Source: Solimonas sp047605265 (GTDB lineage: Bacteria > Pseudomonadota > Gammaproteobacteria > Nevskiales > Nevskiaceae). From it: DNA of 37,390 nucleotides. Under the pieces are notes generated by a model, which did no database searches, had not been told where the DNA came from, and was given only the letters and a program-made list of their open reading frames with translations. The DNA lies in NCBI GenBank assembly GCA_047605265.1, contig JASGFY010000029.1, positions 1-37,390 on the forward strand. Direction: 5' to 3'. This document shows positions 35,940-37,390 of this stretch, in pieces; position 1 is the stretch's first letter, and each line of letters starts with the position of its first letter. A program made the position numbers and the translations under genes.

Positions 35940-37145
35940 TTACCGGCAGCCGCCCTTGAAGACCGCCAGCGTGCCGGTGCTGAGCGCGGAAACGAAGTCC
36001 TGCGTGCCGTCGCCATCGAAGTCAGCGACCGCGGCGTCGTAGGTTCCGCTGCCGGTCGCGACGGTCAGCGGCGGCTGGAAGCTGCCGTCGCCGTTGCCGA
36101 ACAGGATGTCGGTGTGCCCGCCTTCCGTCTCGGCGCGGATGTTGGAGACCGACGACAGCACATCGAGCCGGCCGTTCTTGCGCAGATCCGCCACGGTGAC
36201 CGACAGCGCGCCGCCCTGCTTGCCCGAGGCGGGGTAGTCGACCGGCCTGGCGAACGTGCCCTTGCCCGTGTTGAGCAGCACGCTCACGGACCGGGCGCGT
36301 TCGTTGGAGGTGACGAGATCGGGATAGCCGTCGCCATTGAAGTCACCCGTGTCGATCGAGAACGTGCCGGCGCCGGCCGCGTACTCGATCGTCCCGGCCA
36401 GCGTGCCGTCGCCCTTGCCGAGCAGCACATTGACGGCGCCGCCCGGCACGTTGTTGGCGATCGCCACGTCCAGCCGGCCGTCCTTGTCGAAATCGGCGAC
36501 GACCACGCCGTGCGGGTTGCGGCCGGCCGGAAAATCGGTGCGCGGGCCGAAGGTGCCGTCGCCCTTGCCGAGCAGGACGCCGACGCTGTCGTCGTTCGAG
36601 TCGGCGACGATCAGATCCTGCTTGCCGTCGCCGTTCAGGTCGGCGGCGACGACGGCGCGCGGTTTTTTGCCGGTCGCGTAGCGCACGAAAGGCTTGAACG
36701 TGCCGTCGCCGTTGTTGATGAAGACATCGATCTCGGCGCCGACGATGGTCTGGTCGGACGTGCCGAACAGTTCGACCGCGAGATCCGGATAGCCGTCGCC
36801 GTTGAAATCCGCGGCGAAGGTTTCGTAGGGGCCGGCGTCGCCGAGCGTGTAGCGAACCGGCGCCGCGAAACGGCCCTTGCCCTGGTTGAGCAGGACCGTG
36901 ATCGTGCCCCTGGCCGTGCTCATGCCGCCCTGATTGGAGCCGACGATGTCCGGCAAGCCATCGCGATTGAGGTCCGCCGTCAGCACATGGGCGGTACGGC
37001 TTCCGGAGGGGATGCTGAGTAGCGGCTGATAGCTGCATGTCACTGCCTGCGACGGCGCGGCCTGCGCGATCGATGCGGACATGAGGCTTAGCGTGAAGCA
37101 CCAGGAACGATATTGACGACGCTGCTTCTTGATGGTCTCGTTCAT
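35940..37145 (-). CDS. secreted FG-GAP/VCBS seven-bladed propeller protein
   Basis: 401 residues. After a signal peptide (CFTLSLMSASIAQA) come seven FG-GAP repeats, each with a calcium-binding pattern such as ADLNRDGLPD, ADFNGDGYPD, ADLNGDGKQD, ADFDKDGRLD, GDFNGDGYPD, ADLRKNGRLD and ADFDGDGTQD. The sixth has an Asn in the loop and is degenerate. Seven repeats make a complete integrin-alpha-like beta-propeller with no other domain; the protein ends GGCR. Such proteins bind ligands or surfaces outside the cell. It is transcribed leftward, with box G 83 bases upstream, so it probably belongs to the same regulon as the receptor. Function unknown. Confidence 0.9.
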   Translation of the reverse strand: MNETIKKQRRQYRSWCFTLSLMSASIAQAAPSQAVTCSYQPLLSIPSGSRTAHVLTADLNRDGLPDIVGSNQGGMSTARGTITVLLNQGKGRFAAPVRYTLGDAGPYETFAADFNGDGYPDLAVELFGTSDQTIVGAEIDVFINNGDGTFKPFVRYATGKKPRAVVAADLNGDGKQDLIVADSNDDSVGVLLGKGDGTFGPRTDFPAGRNPHGVVVADFDKDGRLDVAIANNVPGGAVNVLLGKGDGTLAGTIEYAAGAGTFSIDTGDFNGDGYPDLVTSNERARSVSVLLNTGKGTFARPVDYPASGKQGGALSVTVADLRKNGRLDVLSSVSNIRAETEGGHTDILFGNGDGSFQPPLTVATGSGTYDAAVADFDGDGTQDFVSALSTGTLAVFKGGCR

Positions 37146-37227
37146 CGGCGACTCCTCGATTTCTGATAAGGATGATAAAGCTGCGTTCGACGGTGGTGCG
37201 GGCCTGCCCGCGCAGCGCAGTAAATAT

Positions 37228-37250
37228 TTATTCCCTTTAAAAGTAAATAA
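37228..37250. promoter_or_regulatory. operator-like box G
   Basis: On the minus strand the core reads TTTACTTTTAAAGGGAATAA, 83 bases upstream of the FG-GAP gene. It matches box D at 17 of 23 positions. Confidence 0.45.
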
Positions 37251-37344
37251 AGCGGGAGGGTCCGGGGTACCCCGGCGAGCGCGCGGCGCGTGGCGTTGCG
37301 ACCGAGCGACGTTACCCCGAGATTGAGTAGCACAGTGCTTTAGA

Positions 37345-37372
37345 GTCCGACCCAGACCGAAGGAGGTCGGAC
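37345..37372 (+). promoter_or_regulatory. hairpin at the translation start of a transposase-like frame
   Basis: GTCCGACC (37345-37352) and GGTCGGAC (37365-37372) form a perfect eight-base-pair stem with a twelve-base loop. The ribosome-binding site AAGGAGG (37360-37366) lies in the loop and right arm, and the GTG start follows directly at 37373. Such a structure could limit translation initiation. The stem is read from sequence; the regulatory effect is inferred. Confidence 0.45.
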
Positions 37373-37390
37373 GTGAAGAAGCGGTACAGC
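37373..37390 (+). CDS. putative IS3-family transposase OrfA, first codons
   Basis: Only six codons, GTG AAG AAG CGG TAC AGC (MKKRYS), are present before the window ends. Many IS3-group OrfA proteins begin MKKRYS or MKKRFS followed by a helix-turn-helix, and a good AAGGAGG precedes the start. The identification rests on this short match, so it is tentative. If correct, an insertion sequence borders the catabolic locus on its right side. Confidence 0.4.

Overview
The window is GC-rich DNA from a gammaproteobacterial chromosome. The best evidence is the gene order recA-recX-(patatin)-alaS-lysC-csrA-tRNA-Ser-tRNA-Arg, which is typical of Gammaproteobacteria. A RegB/RegA-type redox pair, a cyo quinol oxidase and a TonB-dependent receptor fit a strictly respiring, probably environmental lineage, perhaps near Nevskiales or Xanthomonadales. 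That placement is inference; no rRNA gene is present.

Layout. (1) 1-4608: end of the cyo operon (cyoB partial, cyoC, cyoD), then SURF1 and a RegB-like quinone/redox sensor kinase with its RegA-like regulator, all on + with overlapping or very short junctions. (2) 4613-5265: a minus-strand gene of unknown function that reads only through compensating frameshifts. (3) 5611-12925: housekeeping core: recA, recX, a patatin-like lipoprotein, alaS, a three-hairpin extragenic palindrome, lysC, csrA, tRNA-Ser(GCU), tRNA-Arg(ACG) and a terminator. (4) 12926-14670: accessory segment beside tRNA-Arg with a frameshifted integrase N-terminal remnant, about 0.7 kb of non-coding debris and a ParD/ParE toxin-antitoxin pair. 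(5) 14819-37145: a large catabolic locus of nine or so transcription units. (6) 37373-37390: the first codons of what looks like an IS3-type transposase, cut by the window edge.

The catabolic locus encodes a histidinol-dehydrogenase paralogue, two SDRs, a TetR regulator, an FAD aromatic hydroxylase, an MFS carrier, a carboxymuconolactone-decarboxylase-like protein, a dimeric-barrel protein, a LigI-like lactonase, a cupin, an acetoacetate-decarboxylase-like protein, an ACMSD-like amidohydrolase, a berberine-bridge-like FAD oxidase, two VOC proteins (one like an extradiol dioxygenase), an exported alpha/beta hydrolase lacking its serine, an FAH-family hydrolase, an aldehyde dehydrogenase, a TonB-dependent receptor and a seven-bladed FG-GAP protein. 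Together these suggest uptake of an unidentified, probably oxygenated cyclic or aromatic natural product across the outer membrane, hydroxylation, ring cleavage, hydrolysis and semialdehyde oxidation. The substrate cannot be read from the sequence.

The main new observation is that every transcription unit of this locus has an AT-rich, partly palindromic box of about 23 bp upstream (consensus near AATTAYCTTTAWRGGGAATA), seven sites in all. This suggests one regulon, plausibly controlled by the local TetR protein. Other points are catalytic-residue losses in two enzymes and a decayed second TonB-dependent receptor next to the intact one.
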